Shown here piece after piece: positions 1 through 7,948 of a stretch of DNA of 11,419 nt (the stretch's first letter is position 1; each line of letters starts with the position of its first letter). A program made the position numbers and the translations under genes. The notes beneath the pieces are model-generated. The model saw nothing but the letters and a program-made list of their open reading frames with translations, did no database searches and was not told the origin of the DNA. Source of the DNA: Discostella pseudostelligera (lineage: Eukaryota; Bacillariophyta; Thalassiosirophyceae; Thalassiosirales; Thalassiosiraceae); assembly GCA_036940085.1 (NCBI GenBank), contig JALLBK010000514.1:1-11419 (forward strand), read 5' to 3'.

Positions 1-1
1 G

Positions 2-256
2 TCATTGGAATAATTCCCGATCTTCAAGTTGATAACAAGCGGTAATGGGAACCCCTCTCCTCGGACATTGAGCACCACGTACATTCGCGCAAGCAGCCGG
101 TGGACATGTTCCTTTGTGCGGTGGCGAACTGTGTGCTGGTGGATGTGAAGCGGCGGTGGTATCGTGTGGTATTATGATTGCCTTGTCAACAATCAACAAG
201 AACGTCAGCCACAGCGCTGGGATTGATGCAATTGTGCCCTGTTTCAATTCCACCAT
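2..256 (-). CDS. Doubtful small reading frame, possible secreted protein or first exon
   Basis: An ATG at 256 on the minus strand opens an 84-codon frame that ends in TGA at 4-2. Near the N-terminus is a hydrophobic stretch (IPALWLTFLLIV) that could be a signal peptide or anchor, followed by a Pro/His-rich segment with several cysteines. The frame is divergent from the ankyrin gene, about 75 bp away from its start codon. A good splice donor (GTACGT on the minus strand, + positions 78-83) lies inside it, so it could also be the first exon of a gene continuing beyond the left edge. I recognise no family. It may equally be chance, since the same DNA is open in a plus frame at 114-311. Confidence 0.15.
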   Translation of the reverse strand: MVELKQGTIASIPALWLTFLLIVDKAIIIPHDTTAASHPPAHSSPPHKGTCPPAACANVRGAQCPRRGVPITACYQLEDRELFQ

Positions 257-332
257 AATCACAATGACCAATCCAACTACTCTATCATTCCGATTCCAAC
301 ATACACATTAAATTGGAGACATATCCAATTAC

Positions 333-2183
333 ATGAAGGACCTCGCCAAGTCACCTCAAGGTCAAGGGTCATCAACGGTAACACCATCTAATATGATGAT
401 CTTGGGCTCTTCGGATTCGGTAGTACCGTCAAGCAAAAGCTGCCTGCCTGCACTGAACGACCATCTATCGGTTACCATCGAATCTCTGCAATCATTACAC
501 TCAGGAGGGTTGTCTCGTCGGCATCTGTCCCAAACGAATGTCAATTCGATCGGAGTCCGCGAGTGTCCCCAATCATTGAACTCATTGAGCAATTTTCCGA
601 TGCAATCGCGGCAATGGCATGCGTCGAACCAGCACTTTCCTACGCTACATGAGCATCGCCTCTCAACAGATCCAATGGTTTCTAGTAATCCACTTCTGCA
701 GATGATGGAACAGCGTATGGCTGCAAATGCACCTTCTCGTCCGGCCTCTCCGCTGCATGAGCAGAGATGCTCACAACCACAACCTACTACACCATGCAAT
801 CCACTCTTGCAGATGATGGAGCAGCATATGGCTACAACACAAGCAGCATCAAATCCAATACATGCAATGGCTAACGACGGATCACTTCAAGCTTTGCTGG
901 AATCACCCAATGCCTTACGTCAGGTATCGAGTGCCCAACAGCTACAGCTGAAAGCAATGATGGCGCAACGAATGTCTCAGAACGCGATAGCTCAGCAGTC
1001 GTTCTGTTCCCAACTCGGTGGGATGAGACAAGCTTCAACTGCACATCATACTCAACAAAACCTCACTCAGATGCACAACTATGTTGCAAGTACTGAAAGT
1101 TCAGTACTACCACGTTGTGCACACTCGTTATCTGAATTGGAAAGACTCAGGCAGGAGAATCAATTAATCCAATTTTGCCAGCAGATAAGTCAAGAAAAGT
1201 CTCGTTGGACTTCTCTTCATCTGTTCGAACCTCGTACGACATTAGGCGGACAGCCTTCTCTGACTTCAATGAAACGGACTCCATCAGCATCCTCTACTAC
1301 TTCTTCCCTGGGGAAACGAACATCGGATGATGGTTCAAATGGATCTATGTGTTCCATTTCTTCGACCTCACGCAAAATGCATCGATCTTCGAGTGAACAT
1401 AGAACTTCTTTGGCGGGAAGTGACAGGAGTGGTTCATCGGATTTATTAGACACAAGAATTCAGAACTTATCGTTGAATAGAAAGCCTCAAAAAAAGTGCT
1501 GGATAAATACGCTACTCGCTCAGCAAAGCAGCACGGACGATGCACCTCAAGCAGTTGGTATTGCCGTGAAAAGTAGCAGTACCAAGCCGCTGAATCAAGT
1601 CAAAACGACAAATATCATCTCGGAAGTTCCCGATAGAATCAAGTATCAGAATGTCAATTCAAAATCAAATCCTATTGATATTGTGAAAGAGGCATTATCA
1701 ACCCGTGGTCTTGATTGTAATACAAGGCCATCGAGTGATATGGACGATGAATTCTTTGTCAAGATTACAGAAATGTACGGAACTGAAGTGGTTAGTGCCA
1801 TTCGCTCTAACAATGTTGAAAGTCTAAGGAAGCTACATGCTGATGGAGCCAACCTTCAATGTGGTAATCAGTATGGAGAAACTTTGATACATCTTGCTTG
1901 CCGGAGAAGTCATCGAGAGTTGATTTCCTTCCTTGTGAAGGAAGCTGGAGTATCACTTCGTGTGAGAGATGACTTTGGAAGGACCCCTATGCATGATGTA
2001 TGCTGGCGGGCGACACCAGATCTGGAACTGTTCGACATTTTACTTGATTCTGCACCGGAGTTGTTGATGCTGAGTGATAATCGGGGTCACACACCACTCG
2101 ACTATGCAAGGCGAGAGCATTGGGATGTGCTGGTTCCGTTTCTACTTGAAAGGTCACAAAAGTTTCGGCCCGCAACAATATAG
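333..2183 (+). CDS. Ankyrin-repeat protein of a diatom-expanded family, function unknown
   Basis: Predicted 616 residues, no intron needed. The C-terminal third carries four ankyrin-type units, approximately residues 483-512, 513-546, 547-582 and 583-611. Diagnostic pieces are GETLIHLACRR, VSLRVRDDFGRTPMHDVCW and DNRGHTPLDYARREHW, preceded by a DDEFF segment at 471. This arrangement matches a large diatom family whose molecular role is, to my knowledge, not established; protein binding is the usual ankyrin function. Residues 1-470 are low complexity, rich in Ser, Gln and Met, with a duplicated NPLLQMMEQ motif, a probable short coiled coil at about 264-290 (SELERLRQENQLIQF) and a Ser-rich basic stretch around 320-370. 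No signal peptide or membrane segment is visible, so a nuclear or cytosolic protein is likely. The ATG at 333 has a weak context (T at -3); Met21 is an alternative start. The end is firm (TAG). Confidence 0.85.
   Translation: MKDLAKSPQGQGSSTVTPSNMMILGSSDSVVPSSKSCLPALNDHLSVTIESLQSLHSGGLSRRHLSQTNVNSIGVRECPQSLNSLSNFPMQSRQWHASNQHFPTLHEHRLSTDPMVSSNPLLQMMEQRMAANAPSRPASPLHEQRCSQPQPTTPCNPLLQMMEQHMATTQAASNPIHAMANDGSLQALLESPNALRQVSSAQQLQLKAMMAQRMSQNAIAQQSFCSQLGGMRQASTAHHTQQNLTQMHNYVASTESSVLPRCAHSLSELERLRQENQLIQFCQQISQEKSRWTSLHLFEPRTTLGGQPSLTSMKRTPSASSTTSSLGKRTSDDGSNGSMCSISSTSRKMHRSSSEHRTSLAGSDRSGSSDLLDTRIQNLSLNRKPQKKCWINTLLAQQSSTDDAPQAVGIAVKSSSTKPLNQVKTTNIISEVPDRIKYQNVNSKSNPIDIVKEALSTRGLDCNTRPSSDMDDEFFVKITEMYGTEVVSAIRSNNVESLRKLHADGANLQCGNQYGETLIHLACRRSHRELISFLVKEAGVSLRVRDDFGRTPMHDVCWRATPDLELFDILLDSAPELLMLSDNRGHTPLDYARREHWDVLVPFLLERSQKFRPATI
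684..833 (+). repeat. Duplicated 39-bp coding motif in the ankyrin gene
   Basis: Two copies, 684-722 and 795-833, spaced 111 bp (37 codons) apart. They encode SNPLLQMMEQRMA and CNPLLQMMEQHMA. By eye 33 of 39 bases agree, and of the six differences three are synonymous (CTT/CTC, CTG/TTG, GAA/GAG). The peptide is therefore better conserved than the DNA, which suggests the motif is kept for a protein-level reason. A looser related stretch, LKAMMAQRMSQNA, starts at residue 206. Confidence 0.7.
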
Positions 2184-2317
2184 ATAATAACATATGTAGT
2201 CATTGATATTATCCTGCCCTAAACATGTCCGTCGAAATCGAATAATAACTGTTTTGGTTTTGAAGCATTTCCGTCAAACAAATAATTCCACATCCAGCTC
2301 ACCACTGTTCATGCTCA
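2184..2317. other. Short convergent intergenic spacer
   Basis: Only 134 bp separate the stop codons of the ankyrin gene (plus strand) and the beta-adaptin gene (minus strand). Both 3' UTRs and polyadenylation sites must lie here or overlap the neighbouring coding region. The spacer is A/T-rich at its ankyrin end, where a second TAG and several TAA triplets follow the stop. I see no canonical AATAAA; AAATAATT occurs at 2279-2286 on the plus strand. Confidence 0.5.
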
Positions 2318-5231
2318 CTAGAAACGAAGCAAATTCTCCAACGCCAACTTCGCCTGGACGCCATACGCAATATTTTCCGTCTTGATACAGACCTTGGCCG
2401 CATTCACTCCCTTCTTGAAGGTCAACTCGGCCATAAACACCATCCCCGTTAGAGTGCGCATAGAGAAATACGCCACCTCCTGTCCTTCGGCATTAGGCAC
2501 AGGACGACGTGCAATCAAGTAAATGCGGTGCATCTTAAACTTGGCTGCCACTTGATCAATGTCGGTAGATGCAGCGGGAAGATCACTGACTGTTCCGTAA
2601 AGTTCCTTCTTGTCATCGATTGATTTCCAAGCTTCGATAAAGGCTGAACGCTCCAAGGCTCCTCCATTGGATGTGAACAAAGCTTCCAATGCAAAATTGG
2701 CAGCAAAGTAGAATACTAGACCCGTCGTCATATTCTTGATAGCAACCTGAATCTGAGGCGACGCAGGCTGTCCGGCCTGTACTTGCACCATCATGTTGGG
2801 ATTGCTGACAAGTTCCACCGATTGCTTTCCCGATCCGCCCATGGGTACGGGAGGATTCCATACAATTTGCTGGTTGGCGGGGCTTAGACCAAATGCATTC
2901 TTGTTCAGCTGAATCGCCATGTTGGAAATGGGGACAGAACTCGAAATATTCCTGACATCAAGCTCAAGCTGAACAGCACCTCCAACTTGACGAAATCCAG
3001 CCCAGAGTTCGATACCACCGGATTTCTCAGGTGCACAAACCTTCGCCATGCGGGCTTCGGGCTCGGAGGGAGCACCAAACATGTCACCAATTCCACCGCT
3101 TTTGGCGACGTTGTTGACTGAAAGGCCGCCCATGTCTAGAAGGTCCGCACCACCACCACCATTGTTCACGTCATTTTCGTCCTCATACTCCTCTTCATCG
3201 ACCTCCTCAATCTCTTCACCGACATCACCCACACCCAAATCATCTCGCATGGGACTGCGTTTAGCCCTTACCACGAACGCCTCGGGAGGCTTGTGGTAAA
3301 TACTACTAAGCGTCGCAATCTGACCCACCAACACATTCAACAAGTTCGGCTCCAAACGGAAGGTATCATCCTCAATAACTGGCTTATCACCCAAGACGAC
3401 CAACTTGGCAGCCTCCGGATCCGTCGACAACAACCTCCAGTAAATGAATCCCCTATCCCTCAAGTCCGGATTATCACTCTCCTCGGTGGCAAGGTCCAAT
3501 ACCCTCTGGACCATATCTTGGGTCTCCTCAGGATTCTTGAGAAAACACTTTACCGTCGCCGTAAGAAGCTGCAATTGCACCGCAGGATCTTCTTCCTCAA
3601 ACGTTTCAAGGAAGGTGTCCAGGAGTTCATCCGCATTGTCAATACGCTCAGCATACTCTCCAATAATCCAAATCATGGACGCCTTCGCTTGTGGTTCATC
3701 CAATGTATCAAGATTGTCACACAATGTGGCAATGATGGACTCATACCGGTTGGGATAACGACGGAAGATGTCTTTAATAACAACCACGGACTCTTGCACA
3801 ACGTAGTTCACCTTCGTCTGGATAAGTTCGAGGAGCACACCAATGCAACGCTCGGCAGCACGTTCGAGTTTCACGGCACACCGACCAATGGCCGAGACGG
3901 ATTTGCGCACAAAGTCCACATCCACCTCGGTGGCATACTCTTTCAATTCCAATAGAACCTGATCAATATTCCGTTCCGACACCAGCTTGATAATGATCTC
4001 CAACTTCTCCATCTTGACATAGATAGGATCATTATACTTGCAAAAGAAGACTTTAATCTCATTCTCCAATATACTTGGCCGCTTCTGTACAATCAAGTTG
4101 ATATTGCGCAACGCCACGTACTGAATCTCTGGTTCGGAATTAAGCAGTGTCACCAATGGCGGTGCCAACTTGCGAGTGAGTGCCCGGATGCTTTCGGCAT
4201 GCGCTCCCCCGCCTCCGGGGGTAGCGTTGGTTCCACCCCCCATGATATCCATGTACGACAAAATCACCTTGACGGCACTCATCACCACGGCACTATTGGC
4301 ATGCTGTAAACGAGGCGTAACACGTTCAATAATCCCCTCGGCCTCACGTGCCTCCGCGGGGGTGTATTTGGCCAACGAATCCAAAATGAAGACTTGTCCC
4401 CACTCGGTACATTCATTCAATGCCGCCAATAGCTTTTGCAATACCGAAGCACTAATTTTCATCACGTCCCTACCAGAGGTTTCGGAGATTTCACTCAATG
4501 CGGCGACACTGTTGGCAACAACACTGGGGTTGGAATCACTAATGAGATCGTGTAAGGTTTCGATGAATCCACGTTCTTCGACGAGATCGGGTGCAATGTC
4601 GTAGAGTTTGGCGACGCAGACGGCTGCTGTCTTCCTGACATACTGTAGTTGTCATAATATTGAAAATGATGAAGGAGAAGAGAAATAAAAGAGAAGTTAG
4701 ACAATAGACTGTGCGGGAAGAGTCAAAATATCATGAAAGTCTCGCCCCCCAACAAACAAACAACAATCAGCAACTCACCGGATCTTCATCCCTCAAAGCC
4801 CTACCGAGCGGCTCACACAAATATTCCGTAATCCTATCGACACGAATACACCCCATCGTCCGTACCGCCAAAGCCCGAATCAATGGATTGGGATCATTGG
4901 CATCTTTCACAAAGGTATTGACCGCGAGCAATGTCAAATCTGGTTGACTTTTGGCATAATTAATTAAATACAGATAGACAAGCTTTTTTAATTCAATATT
5001 CCCAGTTTGGACACAGTTTAATACATCCGTGAATAGGCCAGAGACGTCCTTGCCGACGGTCATGCTGGCAATGACTTTTTTGACCGCGTCGACTTTGGTA
5101 GTACGGTCGGTCGAGTGGAGTTCGAGACGAAGTTCGTGCATTTCGCCCTTTTTTTGGGTGGTGAAGAAGCGAGAGTCGGAGCCGCCTCCTCCGCCACCAC
5201 CACCAGAGCCGGAGATGGAAGAGCTTGTCAT
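2318..5231 (-). CDS. AP1/2B: Beta-adaptin, large subunit of AP-1/AP-2 clathrin adaptor
   Basis: Spliced CDS complement(2318..4642, 4779..5231), 925 residues, close to the 900-950 usual for beta1/beta2 adaptins. The trunk (about 20-600) is alpha-solenoid and strongly conserved: [73 protein letters not shown] and [19 protein letters not shown] hinge follows (about 600-690), with an acidic run near 624-642 and DLLDMGG at 651. The C-terminal appendage (about 692-925) has the beta-sandwich and platform pattern of beta2 ([30 protein letters not shown]). It is a subunit of the heterotetramer that links clathrin and cargo at the trans-Golgi, endosome or plasma membrane. The start is the ATG at 5231 (ACC ATG context); the longer open frame to 5294 begins with TTG and is rejected. 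Poly-Gly tracts occur at residues 10-17 and about 284-300. AP-1 and AP-2 cannot be distinguished; many protists share one beta subunit. AP-3 and AP-4 fit less well. Confidence 0.95.
4643..4778 (-). other. Intron of the beta-adaptin gene (136 bp, GT-AG)
   Basis: The donor is GTGAGT at 4778-4773 and the acceptor is ACTACAG ending at 4643, read on the minus strand. Splicing is phase 0 and joins RDEDP to YVRKTAAV, restoring the conserved adaptin sequence across the junction. A CTAAC-like branch candidate and a pyrimidine-rich stretch precede the acceptor. If retained, translation reads Val-Ser-Cys and stops, so retention would truncate the protein after about 154 residues. Confidence 0.93.
5181..5204 (-). 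repeat. Poly-glycine codon tract in beta-adaptin N-terminus
   Basis: Eight consecutive glycine codons (residues 10-17) precede the conserved adaptin start ([12 protein letters not shown]). Animal beta-adaptins begin almost directly at the equivalent of DSKYFTT, so the first roughly 18 residues are an extension. Codons are mixed (GGT, GGC, GGA), so it is not a pure microsatellite, but its length may vary between alleles. Confidence 0.75.
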
Positions 5232-5681
5232 GGTTGGAATAGTATTGATTGGTAGAGAATGGTAGTAGGGGTGCCCCGCTGCCGCTGCCGACAAGATAAG
5301 ATAGGGGATATGGGACGTTGGTGCTGGTGCTGGTGCTGCGGAAAATGAAAATCTTTGGGCGGTGCAACAACAACATGAAATAAACTGAAACAGCGTTCAA
5401 CGCATATGTCTCCGTCTGGCCGTGGATCATTCGTTTCAGTCTGGCCGTCGATGATTCACTGCCTCAGTCTGTCCGTCAATGCGCTCTTGTCGCAACAAAA
5501 AATAATGCCACCACAACATGGACCATGCCATTGCCATGGCGGATGTCGATGTTGGCATGTGGCAGTAGCAGTTTCTATTTGTATATGGCAACCTGCAGCA
5601 ACCATGATGACCTTAATGTATATCCCAGAGTCCTCCTCAGAAGTGTGATATCGCTTGATAACTCTCTAGTCTCAATCTGAG
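5232..5681. promoter_or_regulatory. Divergent intergenic region, probable two-way promoter
   Basis: These 450 bp separate the start codons of beta-adaptin (minus) and the GT8 gene (plus), and no convincing coding sequence lies in them. They must hold both 5' UTRs and core promoters. Contents: a short GGTGCT run at about 5320-5338, a three-copy degenerate repeat at 5414-5481, a GCCATGGC palindrome at 5533-5540, and A/T-rich TATA-like strings near 5580 and 5618. A plus-strand frame from ATG 5406 to TGA 5648 would be an upstream ORF if transcribed with the GT8 gene. Function is inferred from position only. Confidence 0.45.
5414..5481 (+). repeat. Three degenerate tandem copies of a GTCTGKCCGTC element
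   Basis: Copies begin at 5414 (GTCTGGCCGTGGATCATTC), 5439 (GTCTGGCCGTCGATGATTC) and 5467 (GTCTGTCCGTCAATG). The first two agree at 17 of 19 positions; the third matches the second at 13 of 15. Spacing is 25 and 28 bp, roughly two to three helical turns. The repeats sit inside the divergent promoter region, about 180-235 bp upstream of both start codons, so a transcription-factor site array is possible; a decayed tandem duplication is the alternative. Confidence 0.65.
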
Positions 5682-7805
5682 ATGGCCACGCAACGGCGAG
5701 GACGCAACAACAACAACGTCGAGGTAGGCACCGATAATCATGGTCATGATCATGCACCATCGTCATCCAATCCAAGCTTGCGGCGAAAACATCCATCTCC
5801 GGTTTTGCCCAAGCGGGTATCTCTTGTATGCCTCGTATTCGTCTTCTTCTTGGTGGTGCTGATGGTGGAATTCACAGCGTATCGATTGCTTTCGTCGCCA
5901 TCTCACTCGACATCCTCGAGCAGCACAGTCGCAACCGCAACCATAATATCCAGCAATGGCAATAGCATAAGTACCACACACGACAACGATAGCAAAAGTG
6001 CAAAGAATCGAAAAGTTCGACATGCAACTGCCGCAATATCTCTACATGCAAATGGAAATCTATCTCCAACCCAACAACCTACCATCACTGCAAACGGAAA
6101 TTCTTCTTATGAACCCACCTCCACAACCAAAGGAAAACGAGTTGCAACCGCCATAAGGCAACACCATCGCAATGCTCAATACTGGAAAACCCATACTCCC
6201 GATCCGGTGCCACCCCTTGAATCATCATCATCTACTACATCTTCAACTGATGACGATACTATCAATGCAAAGACTGGTGAAGATCAACATCGACAACTCC
6301 CACCCATAATTGCATTTGTCGTTACATTGACCAAATGCAACGGTAGAGCATCCTTGGATGGTGCTGCGGTATTATTGCATTCTATTCGAAGAAATTCGTA
6401 TGGATGGGACCCGACTTTATTGCAACAACAACATGCAAATGATGACAAGCAAGACGGAGATGAATATGTACCACTCTATGGTGGCAAGGGTGGAAGATAT
6501 CGATATCGTGCCTACGTCATTGTTGATCCAGCAGCATCGCCATCCGTCAAGGGGGCCAAAGGGGATTGTGCACGTTACTTGCAAAAGATTGGGTATACTG
6601 TATTGCATCGGCCACCACTTGTGCCATTGTTTGAATTGAAGGATGATGACGTTGATGAAGATGGTGATGTATTTGGTAGTAGCAACAATAACTATTACAA
6701 CGAATTGAAGAAATCAGGATATGTCGGCAAACAACGTCCCAATCATGGCCCTACAGCACGTCATCCCAGTGAAGATCCCAACAAACTTCGCTTACTAATG
6801 CACAATGATGGATGTTGTGGCTATTCCGAACTACTGAAATTGTATGTCTACGGATTGGTAGAGCATGAATTGGCAGTCCATCTCGATTTGGATTCACTAT
6901 TATTGCGTCCCATGGATGATTTATTTGATGTCATGTTAGGGAAAGGAGATGTCGAATTTCGACGAACGACACTAATGTCAATGAAAGCGCACAATTTGCC
7001 ACATACAAAAGAAGTGGACATTACCAAACCAATCGATGCGGCATTTACACGTGATTACAATTCTGTTAAGAATCCAAGTTTGGATGCACCCGTGGGATTT
7101 CAGGGTGGCTTCCTCGTTGTAAGACCTAATATACAAGTGTTGGAACGATATCGATCGATATTGCAACGTGGTGAATTCTTATTGAATCCACGTATGGGGT
7201 GGGGTGGGAAGCATGGTGGGTTCTACGGTGATTTGACGTTCCAGGGAATACTACCTTACTATTACGAAGATGTGGCCCCTGAATTGGAAGGAGAGGGGCA
7301 TAACGAAATAGAATTGAATCGATGCATTTACAATCAAATGGCGGATAATCCACGCAAGTCGACTTACAAATTCCCAAGGGCTACACCATTGGATCCTAAT
7401 GCAATGGGGTTTCGGGATACGAAGATTTGTCGCGATGGACGGGAGGATTGCTCTGACACAGACTGCCAACGCACTCATCCGAGAGAATCCATCACCACGC
7501 ATTTCACTTTTGCCGGCAAGCCATGGGATTGCTCACAGGGCAATGCGGGAACTGTGGCACATGACACGTGTATTGGACTGTTACGTGAGTGGTATGGCAT
7601 TCGTAGAGAGTTGGAGAATTGGTGGCTTAGTCCACCGACGTCGGCGGACAAGTCAAGACCATATTACTGGAGAAAGGAAACCATCGCGAATTTGCGCGAA
7701 TCTCGGCGAGGTGCGTTGGATATTGATGGAACATACCTTGGTTATTGCGATGAGCATGGATCAGGTGGATATCGGCGACTGGTCGAACCGGACGAACCCG
7801 AGTAG
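5682..7805 (+). CDS. GT8-like glycosyltransferase, type II membrane protein
   Basis: Predicted 707 residues, intronless. A short basic cytosolic N-terminus is followed by one membrane segment (about 46-67, VSLVCLVFVFFLVVLMVEF) and a long Ser/Thr/Asn-rich stalk to about residue 200, the layout of Golgi glycosyltransferases. The lumenal catalytic region starts near PPIIAFVVTLT (about 208). It contains a DxD metal/nucleotide-sugar motif in HLDLDSLLLRP (Asp402, Asp404), an FQGGFLVVRP segment, and HFTFAGKPWDC (607-617), which resembles the H-x-G-x-x-KPW signature of the GT8 (glycogenin-like) family. Several cysteines near the C-terminus suit a lumenal disulfide-bonded domain. It probably uses a UDP-sugar; donor and acceptor cannot be read from sequence. 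A loop around 320 is Asp-rich. The ATG at 5682 has G at -3 and +4. An unassigned related GT-A family is the alternative. Confidence 0.82.
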   Translation: MATQRRGRNNNNVEVGTDNHGHDHAPSSSNPSLRRKHPSPVLPKRVSLVCLVFVFFLVVLMVEFTAYRLLSSPSHSTSSSSTVATATIISSNGNSISTTHDNDSKSAKNRKVRHATAAISLHANGNLSPTQQPTITANGNSSYEPTSTTKGKRVATAIRQHHRNAQYWKTHTPDPVPPLESSSSTTSSTDDDTINAKTGEDQHRQLPPIIAFVVTLTKCNGRASLDGAAVLLHSIRRNSYGWDPTLLQQQHANDDKQDGDEYVPLYGGKGGRYRYRAYVIVDPAASPSVKGAKGDCARYLQKIGYTVLHRPPLVPLFELKDDDVDEDGDVFGSSNNNYYNELKKSGYVGKQRPNHGPTARHPSEDPNKLRLLMHNDGCCGYSELLKLYVYGLVEHELAVHLDLDSLLLRPMDDLFDVMLGKGDVEFRRTTLMSMKAHNLPHTKEVDITKPIDAAFTRDYNSVKNPSLDAPVGFQGGFLVVRPNIQVLERYRSILQRGEFLLNPRMGWGGKHGGFYGDLTFQGILPYYYEDVAPELEGEGHNEIELNRCIYNQMADNPRKSTYKFPRATPLDPNAMGFRDTKICRDGREDCSDTDCQRTHPRESITTHFTFAGKPWDCSQGNAGTVAHDTCIGLLREWYGIRRELENWWLSPPTSADKSRPYYWRKETIANLRESRRGALDIDGTYLGYCDEHGSGGYRRLVEPDEPE

Positions 7806-7948
7806 TAAAATCGATACAATTGATAAAGTGAAACTATTGTTACTTCGTAAAATATCAGATGAACAAGGCATATCGATTACACATCATCTTCTTGAGTACT
7901 TTTTTCGCTTCTCATAAACCCTATAAGAAAAATCATTCAAGACGAAAC
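7806..7948. other. Short convergent intergenic spacer
   Basis: These 143 bp separate the GT8 stop from the chitin synthase stop on the other strand. Both 3' ends fall here. The sequence is A/T-rich with no recognisable gene. A plus-strand frame runs through it from inside the GT8 gene to 7917, but it reads the GT8 coding region out of frame. Confidence 0.5.

Noticed and set aside
362..799. 145-codon minus-strand open frame
   Set aside because: Antisense to the low-complexity N-terminal part of the ankyrin gene; Cys/Arg-rich composition is that of a shadow frame.
3293..3955. 220-codon plus-strand open frame
   Set aside because: It is antisense to the most conserved part of the beta-adaptin trunk, has no recognisable domain, and is explained by codon bias of the opposite strand.
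5232..5294. N-terminal extension of beta-adaptin up to 5294
   Set aside because: The frame is open there but its first codon is TTG. The ATG at 5231 has a good context and lies just before the conserved adaptin start.
5524..5559. Inverted repeat CATGCCA / TGGCATG as a hairpin
   Set aside because: Only 7-bp arms with a 22-base loop in a eukaryotic intergenic region; easily due to chance.
5406..5648. 80-codon plus-strand frame as a separate gene
   Set aside because: It covers the tandem repeat and promoter region, has no domain, and is at most an upstream ORF of the GT8 transcript.
7399..7917. 172-codon plus-strand frame overlapping the GT8 3' end
   Set aside because: It reads the GT8 catalytic C-terminus in another frame, while the GT8 frame carries the conserved HFTFAGKPW motif. 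No family likeness.
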